The notes under the pieces were generated by a model. That model was not told the DNA's origin. It did not search any database and saw only the letters and a program-made list of their open reading frames with translations. From an uncultured Geobacter sp. (GTDB lineage: Bacteria; Desulfobacterota; Desulfuromonadia; Geobacterales; DSM-12255), in assembly GCA_937860145.1 (NCBI GenBank), contig CALMBF010000133.1, forward strand, positions 1 through 63,736: a DNA stretch of 63,736 nt, read 5' to 3'. Position 1 is the stretch's first letter, and every line of letters begins with the position of its first letter. Shown piece by piece: positions 17,633-26,007 of this stretch. A program made the position numbers and the translations under genes.

Positions 17633-18727
17633 ATGCGTCATTTATTCGAGACATCGGAAATTAACGGCCTGGAACTGAAGAACCGGATAATCAGGTCTGC
17701 CACCTGGACAGGTATGGCAGATGATTCGGGTAATTGTTCGGGGCAGATGATTCAGTACTATGAATCACTTGCACAGGGAGGGGCCGGGCTGATCGTAACC
17801 GGACACACCTATGTGATGAAGAACGGGCAGGCGGGTCCGCGGCAACTGGGGGTCGACTGCGAAGAGGCAATACCTGTGTTGAGAGGTTTGACCGCAGCTG
17901 TTCACAAGAGTGGCGGCAGGATAGTCATGCAGCTCTCCCATGCCGGCATGTACGCCGATCCACAACTGACCGGGCTGGACGCCAAAGCCGTATCCGCAAG
18001 CAAGCGTTATACACCGTATCGATTGAAAGAACTGACCTCTGCGTGCATTGAAGAAATAGTGCAGGCATTTGCAGCGGGTGCACAGCATGCCGAAGCAGCC
18101 GGATTCGACGGGGTTCAGATTCATGCAGGCCATGGCTATCTCCTGAGTCAGTTCCTGTCGCCTGCATATAACGTCAGGACCGATGGCTACGGAGGAGCGT
18201 TAGAAAACAGGGCGAAGCCTCTGATGGAAATCGTGCGGCGGATACGGGAAGCAACAGGCAGACATTACCCTTTGCTGGTGAAGCTGAATTGTCAGGATTT
18301 TCTCGAGGGTGGCTTGACAGTGGATGAGTCGCAGAAAGTCGCCGTCATGCTGGAGGCCGAAGGGGTTGATGCTATCGAAGTGAGTGGCGGCACCCGCGAG
18401 TCGGGCAAGTTTAAATCTACGAGAACATCGATAGTTTTGGAAAATGATGAAGCATACTTTGAGCAGTTTGCCCGTTCTTTCAAACAGCAACTAAGGATTC
18501 CGATTGCTCTGGTGGGAGGGATACGTAGACACGAAACCGCCGCGAGATTGCTGGAAACCGGGGCGGCGGATTACATCGCCATGAGCAGGCCGTTTATCAA
18601 GGAGCCTGGCTTTGTCAAGAGGTGGCAGTCCGGTAACACTGACATGGTCGGCTGCATGTCTGATAATGAGTGCCTGAGTATAGGTTTGAGAGGCGCCGGC
18701 ATCAGGTGCAGACACGGACAGGATTGA
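17633..18727 (+). CDS. Old Yellow Enzyme-type NADH:flavin oxidoreductase
   Basis: The 364-residue TIM-barrel flavoprotein has the OYE motifs NRIIRSATWTG, MQLSHAG, GVQIHAGHGYLLSQFLSP, NVRTDGYGGALENRAK and VGGIRRHETA..IAMSRPFI. It lacks the extra C-terminal flavodoxin/NADH domains of 2,4-dienoyl-CoA reductases, so it is the short form. It would reduce activated double bonds of a substrate that sequence does not reveal. It is ten bases after mobB and two bases before the radical SAM gene. Confidence 0.88.
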   Translation: MRHLFETSEINGLELKNRIIRSATWTGMADDSGNCSGQMIQYYESLAQGGAGLIVTGHTYVMKNGQAGPRQLGVDCEEAIPVLRGLTAAVHKSGGRIVMQLSHAGMYADPQLTGLDAKAVSASKRYTPYRLKELTSACIEEIVQAFAAGAQHAEAAGFDGVQIHAGHGYLLSQFLSPAYNVRTDGYGGALENRAKPLMEIVRRIREATGRHYPLLVKLNCQDFLEGGLTVDESQKVAVMLEAEGVDAIEVSGGTRESGKFKSTRTSIVLENDEAYFEQFARSFKQQLRIPIALVGGIRRHETAARLLETGAADYIAMSRPFIKEPGFVKRWQSGNTDMVGCMSDNECLSIGLRGAGIRCRHGQD

Positions 18728-18729
18728 AT

Positions 18730-19914
18730 ATGGAAAAAGTGTTTCTCTGTACGGCATTCAAATTGTGTGACAACAACGGGTATCTGACTACTCAGCTGGC
18801 GAACTTTTTCAGGTGCAACAACCTGGAGCTGGTCAGGGATCCCGAAGAAGCCGACACCATTGTTATTACTACCTGCGGGTTCGACCAGGAGCGAGAGGAC
18901 GAGTCGGCGGCGCTCGTGAACCATTATCATGACAAATACGAAGGATCCAAGGAAGTAATCGTATCCGGATGCCTTACCAAGATAAATCCCGATGCTTTCA
19001 AGCCGGGACTCACTCTGATCGGAAACAAGGAGCTGAACCTGTTCAATGATCGCTTCAACGCTCGCGAGAGAATCGAACAGGTTCCGGGAAGCGATCTGTC
19101 CAATGAGTATATCAGCGACGAGTATGGGTTCATCGATGCCTATTACATCCAGATATGCCAGGGGTGTGTAAATAATTGTAGTTACTGCGCCATAAAGAAA
19201 TCAAAGGGTTATGTAGATAGCAAACCGGTTGAGGAGATCCTCCTTGAAGTCCGGCGAGGAATAGATCTCGGCTTCAAGCGTTTCATGCTGTTGGGCGACG
19301 ACTGCGGCAGCTATGGCGTGGATCTCGGCTGCGACCTGGCACAATTGCTCAACAGGCTCACCGCCTACGACATAAGGATTCTCATAAATTACATCGAGCC
19401 GGGGAAGTTCCTCTCGGTCTATCCCAAAATCGATTCGTCGGCGCTGGAGATGATCGATTTCATGAACATTCCGGTTCAGGCTGCATCCCCGCGCATCATC
19501 GGCCTGATGAACCGGAGCTACGATCCCCAAAGGGTCATGGAGGCAGCATGGGAGATCAAGGAGAGATTCCCGGCTGTTTATCTGGAGACCCACATCATTT
19601 TCGGGTTCCCGGGAGAAACCAGGGAGGAATTCCGCGAGACGCTGCGACTGGCCGATTGTTTCGACGCCGTCATCTATTTTCGTTACACGGATCGGAAAGG
19701 GGTCCGATCCACATCGCTTCCTGGAAAGGTCTCGGAGGAGGAACTGCAACAGAGGATCGACGAGATTGTCGCTCACCCGAGATTTACCTGGAAGCAGCAG
19801 GATGCCGTCCCCCCTTTGGTGCTATTGGGATACGGGCCGGAGACTTCGGAGCTGTTCAACACTCTGCGATTGAAAGAAAAGATAATTGCGTCGGAAAATG
19901 GAAATCACAACTGA
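18730..19914 (+). CDS. MiaB-like radical SAM protein without a TRAM domain
   Basis: The 394-residue protein has an N-terminal UPF0004-type domain with three cluster Cys (C13, C49, C81), then the radical SAM site CVNNCSYC (C146, C150, C153), and the methylthiotransferase-like HIIFGFPGETREEF. The C-terminal TRAM RNA-binding domain of MiaB/RimO is missing. It therefore belongs with methylthiotransferases in architecture, but its substrate may not be tRNA or ribosomal protein S12. The start at 18730 lies two bases after the OYE stop; a longer reading extends into that gene. Confidence 0.8.
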   Translation: MEKVFLCTAFKLCDNNGYLTTQLANFFRCNNLELVRDPEEADTIVITTCGFDQEREDESAALVNHYHDKYEGSKEVIVSGCLTKINPDAFKPGLTLIGNKELNLFNDRFNARERIEQVPGSDLSNEYISDEYGFIDAYYIQICQGCVNNCSYCAIKKSKGYVDSKPVEEILLEVRRGIDLGFKRFMLLGDDCGSYGVDLGCDLAQLLNRLTAYDIRILINYIEPGKFLSVYPKIDSSALEMIDFMNIPVQAASPRIIGLMNRSYDPQRVMEAAWEIKERFPAVYLETHIIFGFPGETREEFRETLRLADCFDAVIYFRYTDRKGVRSTSLPGKVSEEELQQRIDEIVAHPRFTWKQQDAVPPLVLLGYGPETSELFNTLRLKEKIIASENGNHN

Positions 19915-19935
19915 AGCAGCAAGGGAGCTGTATTC

Positions 19936-20328
19936 ATGGATATGATGAGAATGAGCGACATCCTTGTCGTCGATGACGATATCTATTGCCAGGACTTCCT
20001 GAGTATATTTCTTGGTTCTAAAGGTGTTGATGTGAGAACAACATCAGGAGGAATTGAGGCGCTTGAGATACTGAAACACTGCAAATTCAAAATGATAATT
20101 ACCGACTGCAACATGCCGGGAATGAACGGTTTGGAATTGGCTGCCATGGTCAGAGAACATCATCCGGGGACTCCTGTCGTCATGGTAACGGGAGAAATAA
20201 AATCAGACGTTGAAGAGAAAGCCGCAACTGCAGGTATCTCGAAAGTACTTTCCAAACCGATAAATCTTCAATCGCTTATGGAAGTTGTCAAGTCTTCGCT
20301 GAATGCAAGTCTTATGGTGTCTGCTTAA
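19936..20328 (+). CDS. receiver-only response regulator
   Basis: The 130-residue CheY-like protein has the acidic pocket VVDDD, phospho-acceptor D57 (ITDCNMPGMNG), the Thr/Ser position in VMVTGE, and the conserved Lys in LSKPI (K107). No output domain is present. It is followed by a sigma-like gene, an anti-sigma-like gene and a STAS-like gene, suggesting that phosphorylation feeds into a partner-switch type of control. No histidine kinase lies next to it. Confidence 0.9.
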   Translation: MDMMRMSDILVVDDDIYCQDFLSIFLGSKGVDVRTTSGGIEALEILKHCKFKMIITDCNMPGMNGLELAAMVREHHPGTPVVMVTGEIKSDVEEKAATAGISKVLSKPINLQSLMEVVKSSLNASLMVSA

Positions 20329-20383
20329 GGATTGAATCTGTTTGGTTCGATGATTTCGGGCTGGCCAAAAGCTGGAGTGCACG

Positions 20384-20866
20384 GTGGAAAACAATGACAA
20401 GAGAGCTTCACTCGTTGACGCTCGCCAGGCAGTAAAGAAGATAAAATGCATGAGAAATGCAGATGCTGGCAACAATGTCGCAAGGCTGACGAAAGAGACC
20501 GAAAGAACTCTTGTCGAGGAATACTTGAAGAGCAGGAATATTCTGCTGATCGCGCCGATTGTCAAGCAGAATCTTGAGCTGGTGAATGGAGTGGCGCGCA
20601 AGTATGTGAAGCTTGCGGGGAATTACAGCGTCTTAAAGGACCTCATCGGAGTTGGGGTCCTCGAGGTGATTCGTGCTTTGAACGAATACCGCTCCAGCGA
20701 AAGCGTTGACTTTGCCACGTACGCTGACCCGTTGGTTAGGCGTGCGATAATCAAGGAAATTCATCGTTTTAACTCCACAAGGGAGGTGCGCAATGTCTGG
20801 CGGAGGCTCGCCCATATCACTTTCATCAATACGTGTCGCAATTGCAAAAGACAATGCGCGTATTGA
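20384..20866 (+). CDS. sigma70 region-2-only protein (truncated sigma factor-like)
   Basis: The 160-residue protein, starting with GTG, contains a sigma70 region 2: LELVNGVARKYVK, DLIGVGVLEVIRALNEY and VDFATYADPLVRRAIIKEI align with the core-binding and -10-recognition helices (compare LRLVVSIAKKY, FSTYATWWIRQAI). Regions 3 and 4, needed for -35 recognition, are absent; the last 35 residues match nothing I know. It may be a small alternative sigma, an anti-anti-sigma decoy or a decayed gene. A tiny zinc anti-sigma-like gene follows in the same frame 30 bases after the stop. Confidence 0.7.
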   Translation: MENNDKRASLVDARQAVKKIKCMRNADAGNNVARLTKETERTLVEEYLKSRNILLIAPIVKQNLELVNGVARKYVKLAGNYSVLKDLIGVGVLEVIRALNEYRSSESVDFATYADPLVRRAIIKEIHRFNSTREVRNVWRRLAHITFINTCRNCKRQCAY

Positions 20867-20896
20867 GTGAACGCGGCAAATACCGAGGAACTGAGA

Positions 20897-21046
20897 ATGG
20901 AATGTCGCGAATTTAATAACCTGATCCGGCTCTTTTGGGACGGGAAGCTGGATAGCTTACAGTTAGACGGTTTCGCCTGCCACATGGTCGAATGCAAGAC
21001 CTGTGAAACCTATCTTCTGGGTATCCCTGGCGTGTTGGAAAGATGA
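20897..21046 (+). CDS. 49-residue zinc anti-sigma (ZAS)-like mini-protein
   Basis: This short gene encodes 49 residues with the ZAS/zf-HC2 layout: C3 (MECREF), a DGKLDS-like linker, and HMVECKTC (H29, C33, C36; HxxxCxxC). This is the zinc fold with which anti-sigma factors such as RsrA and ChrR hold region 2 of their sigma partner. A GAGGA site lies seven bases before ATG 20897. It sits just after a protein made of little but sigma region 2. There is no membrane segment, so it would act in the cytoplasm. Confidence 0.75.
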   Translation: MECREFNNLIRLFWDGKLDSLQLDGFACHMVECKTCETYLLGIPGVLER

Positions 21047-21098
21047 GAGACCACTGCAGCAAACACGACAAAGTTGTCGTAAGTGAGAAGGAGGCACT

Positions 21099-21452
21099 AT
21101 GAGCATGAAATGGGTGACTTATAAGGGCAAACAAATTATCACGATCGATTACACCGGTATGGACGAAAATTCCATTCTACGTCAGATGCAGCTTTATTTT
21201 GATGCAATCAAAAATGAAACTGAAGTCAGGCATTTGACCAGGTTTCCCGATGTTCTCATTTCAAAGGGATTTAGAGAGAAGGCAAGAGAGATGGAAATTA
21301 AATACACTTCCGATAAAAAAGTGAAAATTGCTTTGCTCGGTATCAACAAATCTCAAAAGGCAAATGTCTCAACGTACAGTTTTTTTACAAAAGTGAAGGC
21401 GCAAGCGTTCGATTCAGAAGAAGAGGCAATGGAGTGGTTGGCAAGTGACTGA
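21099..21452 (+). CDS. SpoIIAA/STAS-like protein
   Basis: The 117-residue protein alternates strands and helices in the order of SpoIIAA-like (STAS/SEC14-type) domains: ITIDYTGMDENSILRQM, FPDVLISKGFREKAREMEI, VKIALLGINKSQ, AQAFDSEEEAMEWL. Such domains occur in partner-switching regulation. A clear AAGGAGG site precedes the start. It lies 52 bases after the zinc mini-protein and probably belongs to the same cassette as the receiver and sigma-like genes. Family assignment is by pattern only. Confidence 0.6.
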   Translation: MSMKWVTYKGKQIITIDYTGMDENSILRQMQLYFDAIKNETEVRHLTRFPDVLISKGFREKAREMEIKYTSDKKVKIALLGINKSQKANVSTYSFFTKVKAQAFDSEEEAMEWLASD

Positions 21453-21483
21453 CCTGTGAACATATCTACCAAGGAGAGAATGG

Positions 21484-22878
21484 ATGAGTGAACGATACGA
21501 TTATGACCTGATTGTTCTGGGGGCAGGTCCCGGAGGGTATGTCGCCGCCATCAGGGCGTCGCAGCTCGGGTTGAAAACTGCTGTGATTGAACGAGGCAAG
21601 CCGGGCGGTGTCTGCCTCAATGTGGGATGCATTCCGTCTAAGGCACTCATAGACCAAGCGCGTATTTTCGGGGAAAGATCTTCGCTCGTCGAAATGGGAG
21701 TTTCTGTCGATACTTCCCGGCTCGATTACCGGAAAGTGTTCGGAAAATCGCGCGCTGCCGCTGACCAGCTTTCTAAGGGGGTTCGGTACCTTCTGAAAAA
21801 GAACGGCGTCGACTATCTGGAAGGGGCGGCAAAATTCGCGACCCCGCATAACATAACCATCAACGGCCAGAGGCGCGTCACCGGAAAATTTGTGCTGATC
21901 GCAACGGGCTCCCGGCCGGCGGAGATCAGCGGCTTCGAGTTCGACGAGAAACAGGTGCTCTCCTCTACCGGGGCACTGATGCTGGAGGAACTTCCCAAAC
22001 GGATCGTGATCCTTGGTGCGGGGGCAATAGGAGTCGAATTCTCGTATATCTTCAGCTCCTTCGGTGTCGATGTGACGCTGGTGGAGATGATGCCCAGCAT
22101 TCTTCCTCAGGAAGACCCGGAAGCTTCCGCCCTGGTGGCGAAATCCTTTGCGAAAAAAGGGGTTAAGATCAAAACATCTACTAGGGCCATCTCATGCGAG
22201 AAGGCCACTAATGGGGTGAAGATCGTACTGCAAGGAGAGGCGGGCGCACGAGAGACGGTGGAGGCCGACAAGCTCCTGGTGGCGGTTGGCAGAACACCCA
22301 ACTCCGATGGGCTGGGGCTTGAAGTTATCGGCGTACAGATCGAGAAGGGTGCTGTAACAGTCGGGGACTATTACGAAACGACCGTCCCCGGGGTATATGC
22401 CATCGGCGACCTGATTAAGTCCCCGCTTCTTGCCCACGTGGCTTCCAAGGAGGGGGAGGTCGCGGTCGAATATATGGCGGGGCATGCTACGGCGAAGAAG
22501 GTGGACCCGGACCTGATCCCCTTTGCCACTTACTGCGAGCCCCAGGTCGCAAGCTTCGGTAAAACGGAGCCGATGCTCGAAAAAGCCGGTTCTACCTTCG
22601 GGAAAGCGGTGTTTCCCTTCAGGGCCATTGGCAAGGCCGTTGCCGTGGAGAAGGGGGAAGGTTTCGTTAAGATACTGTTCGACCCCGATACGAAAGAGAT
22701 CCTCGGCTGCACCATTGCCGGCTCCGAAGCCACCGAACTGATCCATGAATTGCTGCTTGCCAAGAAGTCCGAACTCACCCTAGAGGATGTTGCGACCATG
22801 GTCCATGCCCATCCGAGCCTCTCCGAAGGGGTCATGGAGGCATCGCGGGCAGCGGAAGGATGGGCGATTCATATCTGA
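21484..22878 (+). CDS. lpdA: dihydrolipoyl dehydrogenase-type flavoprotein
   Basis: The 464-residue flavin disulfide reductase has FAD motif LIVLGAGPGGYVAAIRA, redox pair C44/C49 (GGVCLNVGC), NAD site VILGAGAIGVEFSYIF, the second FAD motif VYAIGDLI and a C-terminal dimer region with HAHPSLSE, where His and Glu complete the active site. No 2-oxoacid dehydrogenase subunits are nearby. The next gene, 38 bases on, is arsM, so this enzyme may supply dithiol reductant to the arsenic pathway; that is inference. AAGGAG precedes the start. Confidence 0.9.
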   Translation: MSERYDYDLIVLGAGPGGYVAAIRASQLGLKTAVIERGKPGGVCLNVGCIPSKALIDQARIFGERSSLVEMGVSVDTSRLDYRKVFGKSRAAADQLSKGVRYLLKKNGVDYLEGAAKFATPHNITINGQRRVTGKFVLIATGSRPAEISGFEFDEKQVLSSTGALMLEELPKRIVILGAGAIGVEFSYIFSSFGVDVTLVEMMPSILPQEDPEASALVAKSFAKKGVKIKTSTRAISCEKATNGVKIVLQGEAGARETVEADKLLVAVGRTPNSDGLGLEVIGVQIEKGAVTVGDYYETTVPGVYAIGDLIKSPLLAHVASKEGEVAVEYMAGHATAKKVDPDLIPFATYCEPQVASFGKTEPMLEKAGSTFGKAVFPFRAIGKAVAVEKGEGFVKILFDPDTKEILGCTIAGSEATELIHELLLAKKSELTLEDVATMVHAHPSLSEGVMEASRAAEGWAIHI

Positions 22879-22916
22879 CTTTGCAAGGATTTGCACGAAA
22901 CAAGGAATTGATACTT

Positions 22917-23981
22917 ATGGCTGAGACAACGAACAACATTCAGGAACAGGTCAAGGAATATTACGGCAAGATCCTCACCAAATCAAAGGACCTCAAGACC
23001 GGCGCCTGCTGTAACAGTGAGTCTCTCCCGCCGTACCAGCGCGAGGCCCTTTGCCTCATTGATGACGAGATTATCGAAAAATTCTACGGCTGCGGTTCGC
23101 CGATTCCCCCCGCCGTAGAGGGGTGCACGGTGCTCGACCTTGGTTGCGGTACCGGCCGCGACGTTTACCTCGCCTCGCGCCTGGTCGGTCCAGACGGATT
23201 CGTTATTGGCATCGACATGACCGACGAGCAGATCGCGGTGGCGCGGAAGCACGTCGACTCCCAGATGGCGCGCTTCGGATACGGTCAGCCTAATGTGGAG
23301 TTCCGCCAAGGGTACATCGAGGATCTTTCTGCGTGCGGCATAGAGGACAATTCGATCGACCTCGTCGTTTCCAACTGTGTCATCAACCTCTCCCCGCAAA
23401 AGGAGAAAGTCTTCGCGGAAATTTTCCGGGTGTTGAAACCAGGGGGGGAACTCTACTTCTCCGACGTTTTCTGCGGCAGGCGGATTCCCGGCGTATTGCG
23501 CGACGATCCCGTGTTGTACGGCGAGTGTCTCGGGGGAGCGCTCTACATCGAGGACTTCCGGAGGATGCTGCGCCGGCTCGACTGCCTCGATTACCGGGTG
23601 GTTTCCAAAAGGCCAATTTCGTTTGATAACCCGGGGGTGGAATCCAGAGTGGGGATGATCGACTTTTATGCCATGACTGTTCGTGCCTTCAAACTCCCAT
23701 GTCTCGAGGATATCTGCGAGGATTATGGCCAGGCGGCGGTGTATCTCGGCACGATCCCGGAAATGCCGCACCGCTTTCCGCTCGACGACCACCACCTCTT
23801 CATCGCCGGCAAGCCGATGCTCGTCTGCGGGAACAGTGCCGCCATGGTTGGCGAGACCCGTTTCGGCAAGCATTTCCGGGTCATCGGCGACCGCTCGGTC
23901 CACTTCGGCCAGTTCGATTGCGCGCCGGCGGCTGCCAAGGATGCAGCCGGCGACCAGTGCAGCGGCGGTTCCTGCTGCTGA
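22917..23981 (+). CDS. arsM: arsenite S-adenosylmethionine methyltransferase ArsM
   Basis: The 354-residue class I methyltransferase has SAM motif VLDLGCGTGRDVYLAS and the ArsM Cys set: C31/C32 near the N-terminus, C59, C154 (SNCVINLSP) and C204 (YGECLGGAL), which bind As(III). The tail GDQCSGGSCC adds more thiols. ArsM converts arsenite to methylated arsenicals, the usual first step to arsenosugars. The start at 22917 (MAETTNN) is chosen because an earlier in-frame start lies inside the preceding gene. It belongs to the cluster running on to arsS. Confidence 0.92.
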   Translation: MAETTNNIQEQVKEYYGKILTKSKDLKTGACCNSESLPPYQREALCLIDDEIIEKFYGCGSPIPPAVEGCTVLDLGCGTGRDVYLASRLVGPDGFVIGIDMTDEQIAVARKHVDSQMARFGYGQPNVEFRQGYIEDLSACGIEDNSIDLVVSNCVINLSPQKEKVFAEIFRVLKPGGELYFSDVFCGRRIPGVLRDDPVLYGECLGGALYIEDFRRMLRRLDCLDYRVVSKRPISFDNPGVESRVGMIDFYAMTVRAFKLPCLEDICEDYGQAAVYLGTIPEMPHRFPLDDHHLFIAGKPMLVCGNSAAMVGETRFGKHFRVIGDRSVHFGQFDCAPAAAKDAAGDQCSGGSCC

Positions 23982-24017
23982 CCGGCACCTGACACGACAT
24001 GATATTCAACAGGCAAA

Positions 24018-24878
24018 ATGGGTAAATTTATGAAGTACGCACACGATTTCATTGGAGAATTTGTCGGTACCTTCCTGCTGGTCCTTTTCGGCTGCGGCTC
24101 CGTTGCCGTGACGATTCTTTTTTCCGCTCACGTCGGCCTGTTGCAGGTGGCCGTGATCTGGGGGCTGGGGGTGACGGTCGCCATCTATGCTACCCGGCAT
24201 CTCTCCTGCGCCCATCTCAACCCCGCGGTCAGCATCGCCATGGTGCTGGGCCGCAGAATGTCCTTTTCCCGGCTCCCCATTTATCTCTGTGCGCAGTTCA
24301 GCGGCGCTTTCGTCGCGGCGGGTCTTCTCTATCTGCTGTTTGCCGGCTCCATCGCCCAATATGAGAGCATCAATCATATTCTGCGCGGTTCTCCCGCTTC
24401 GGTCAAGACAGCCATGATGTTCGGCGAATTCTATCCGAACCCCGGGGCGGGGCTCTCCGCCGTGGTTACCCCATTAACCGCCTTCCTTGCCGAAGCAATC
24501 GGAACTTTCGTCCTTGTGTTCCTGATCTTTTCCCTTACCGAAGGGTGCAACCTGGGGAGGCCGGATGACGCCCTCGCGCCTGCCTTCATCGGCCTGACCG
24601 TAACCATCATAATCTCGGTCATCGCCCCGTTGACCCAGGCGGGCCTCAATCCGGCACGGGATCTCTCCCCGCGGCTCTTTGCCATGCTTGCCGGATGGCG
24701 TGATGCCGCCTTGCCTGACCACAACTTCGGTTTTTTCACCATCTACGTCCTTGGCCCGATTACCGGCGCTTCCCTGGCGGCAGGGATGTTCGTTTATCTG
24801 GTTGAACCGCTGATGCGTGGTAAAGGGAAAGGGAGTGATGCCTGCGGATGCGTGGTGATCCAGACGACGAAACCATGA
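24018..24878 (+). CDS. MIP-family aquaglyceroporin
   Basis: The 286-residue membrane channel has six helices and two pore motifs, HLNPAVS near residue 73 and LNPARDLSPR near residue 213, as in GlpF/AqpS. Flanked by two arsM-type genes, it most likely passes arsenite or methylated arsenic(III) species, as AqpS does in arsenic loci of other bacteria. The C-terminus carries a CGC group. An alternative start at 24030 (MKYAHDF) is possible; neither start has a strong ribosome site. Confidence 0.88.
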   Translation: MGKFMKYAHDFIGEFVGTFLLVLFGCGSVAVTILFSAHVGLLQVAVIWGLGVTVAIYATRHLSCAHLNPAVSIAMVLGRRMSFSRLPIYLCAQFSGAFVAAGLLYLLFAGSIAQYESINHILRGSPASVKTAMMFGEFYPNPGAGLSAVVTPLTAFLAEAIGTFVLVFLIFSLTEGCNLGRPDDALAPAFIGLTVTIIISVIAPLTQAGLNPARDLSPRLFAMLAGWRDAALPDHNFGFFTIYVLGPITGASLAAGMFVYLVEPLMRGKGKGSDACGCVVIQTTKP

Positions 24879-24936
24879 TTTAGACGAGGCTGCGTATGGC
24901 GATTCATAGCTGAGCAGGCTTGAGGATGATGAACCG

Positions 24937-26007
24937 ATGACCGATCAAACTATTCAGGAACAAGGTGAAAAGGCAGGGGGGAGTTGCAGCATCGAGATGT
25001 TCCCGCTCCATCAACGACTGGCGCTCTCCCGGATAGAGGAGGAGGTGCTGGACAAGTTCTTCGGCTGCGGGTCGCCCCTTCCTCCGGCGATAGAGGGGTG
25101 CACCGTGCTCAATCTCGGGTGCGGCACCGGTCGGGACGTCTACCTTGCCTCCCAGCTCGTCGGCCCGGATGGCTATGTAGTAGGGATCGACATGACCAAC
25201 GAGGAGTTCGAGCGCTACGTCGCGTCCCAGTTTCCTGACCTCGGCTACCGGCTTTTCGCCGCGGACGGGGACGAGGAGCAGCTTGCCGTCGCACGCAGAC
25301 ATATAAGCGCTCACATGGATCGCTTCGGCTTTCGCAGGCCGAATGTCGATTTCCGGCAGGGAGCCCCGGAGGACCTTACGGCATGCGGCATAGCCGACGA
25401 GTCTGTCGACCTGGTCATTGCCAACTGCGGCCTTAACCTTTCGCCGGACAAGGAGCAGCTGTTGAGTGAGGTTTTCCGGGTACTGAAACCGGGGGGAGAG
25501 TTTTACTTCGCCAATATCTTCAGCGGCAAACGTATCCCGTCCGAACTCCGGGACGATCCGGAGTTTTACGCCGAATGCTACGGCGGGGCCCTTACCCTGG
25601 AGGAATTCAGTCGTCTGCTGAAACGGGCGGGCTTCAACGAGTACAGAGTCGTCTCCGAATCGCTTCTGGAGCCGTCCAACCCGGTCTCTGCGGCAAAAGG
25701 GCGGGAGACCGATTTTTACTCCATGAAAATGCGGTTGTTCAAACCGCAGACTCTTGAAGAGAGCAGTCAGAACCCCGGAAATACCGTGGTCTACCTGGGG
25801 ACCATTCCGGAGATGCCGGATCAATTCGCACTGGATCTGGACCATCTTTTCGTGACAGGGGAACCGAGGCGCGTGTACGGCAATACTGCCGCCATCCTCG
25901 GCGGAACGCGCTACGCCCGGTATTTCCGTGTGTACGCCACCTGTGCTATCCATCGCAGTCCATTCGTTCCAGGAGAAGCTGCCGGCGTGATCCTTGGGGG
26001 CATATGA
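24937..26007 (+). CDS. second ArsM-like methyltransferase with an insertion
   Basis: The 356-residue protein is clearly paralogous to the ArsM at 22917 (shared NLGCGTGRDVYLAS, GIDMT, NLSPDKEQ, RVLKPGGEFYF, ECYGGAL, YLGTIPEMP). It keeps C44, C164 and C214 but has only C17 near the N-terminus. It carries about 26 extra residues after GIDMT (residues 88-115) and has lost the Cys-rich tail. It may use a different arsenic substrate from ArsM or work with the overlapping radical SAM gene (ATGA junction at 26004). Confidence 0.85.
   Translation: MTDQTIQEQGEKAGGSCSIEMFPLHQRLALSRIEEEVLDKFFGCGSPLPPAIEGCTVLNLGCGTGRDVYLASQLVGPDGYVVGIDMTNEEFERYVASQFPDLGYRLFAADGDEEQLAVARRHISAHMDRFGFRRPNVDFRQGAPEDLTACGIADESVDLVIANCGLNLSPDKEQLLSEVFRVLKPGGEFYFANIFSGKRIPSELRDDPEFYAECYGGALTLEEFSRLLKRAGFNEYRVVSESLLEPSNPVSAAKGRETDFYSMKMRLFKPQTLEESSQNPGNTVVYLGTIPEMPDQFALDLDHLFVTGEPRRVYGNTAAILGGTRYARYFRVYATCAIHRSPFVPGEAAGVILGGI

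Noticed and set aside
22983-23903. Long antisense frame opposite arsM
   Set aside because: It has no recognisable domain, while the plus strand encodes the full set of ArsM Cys and SAM motifs.
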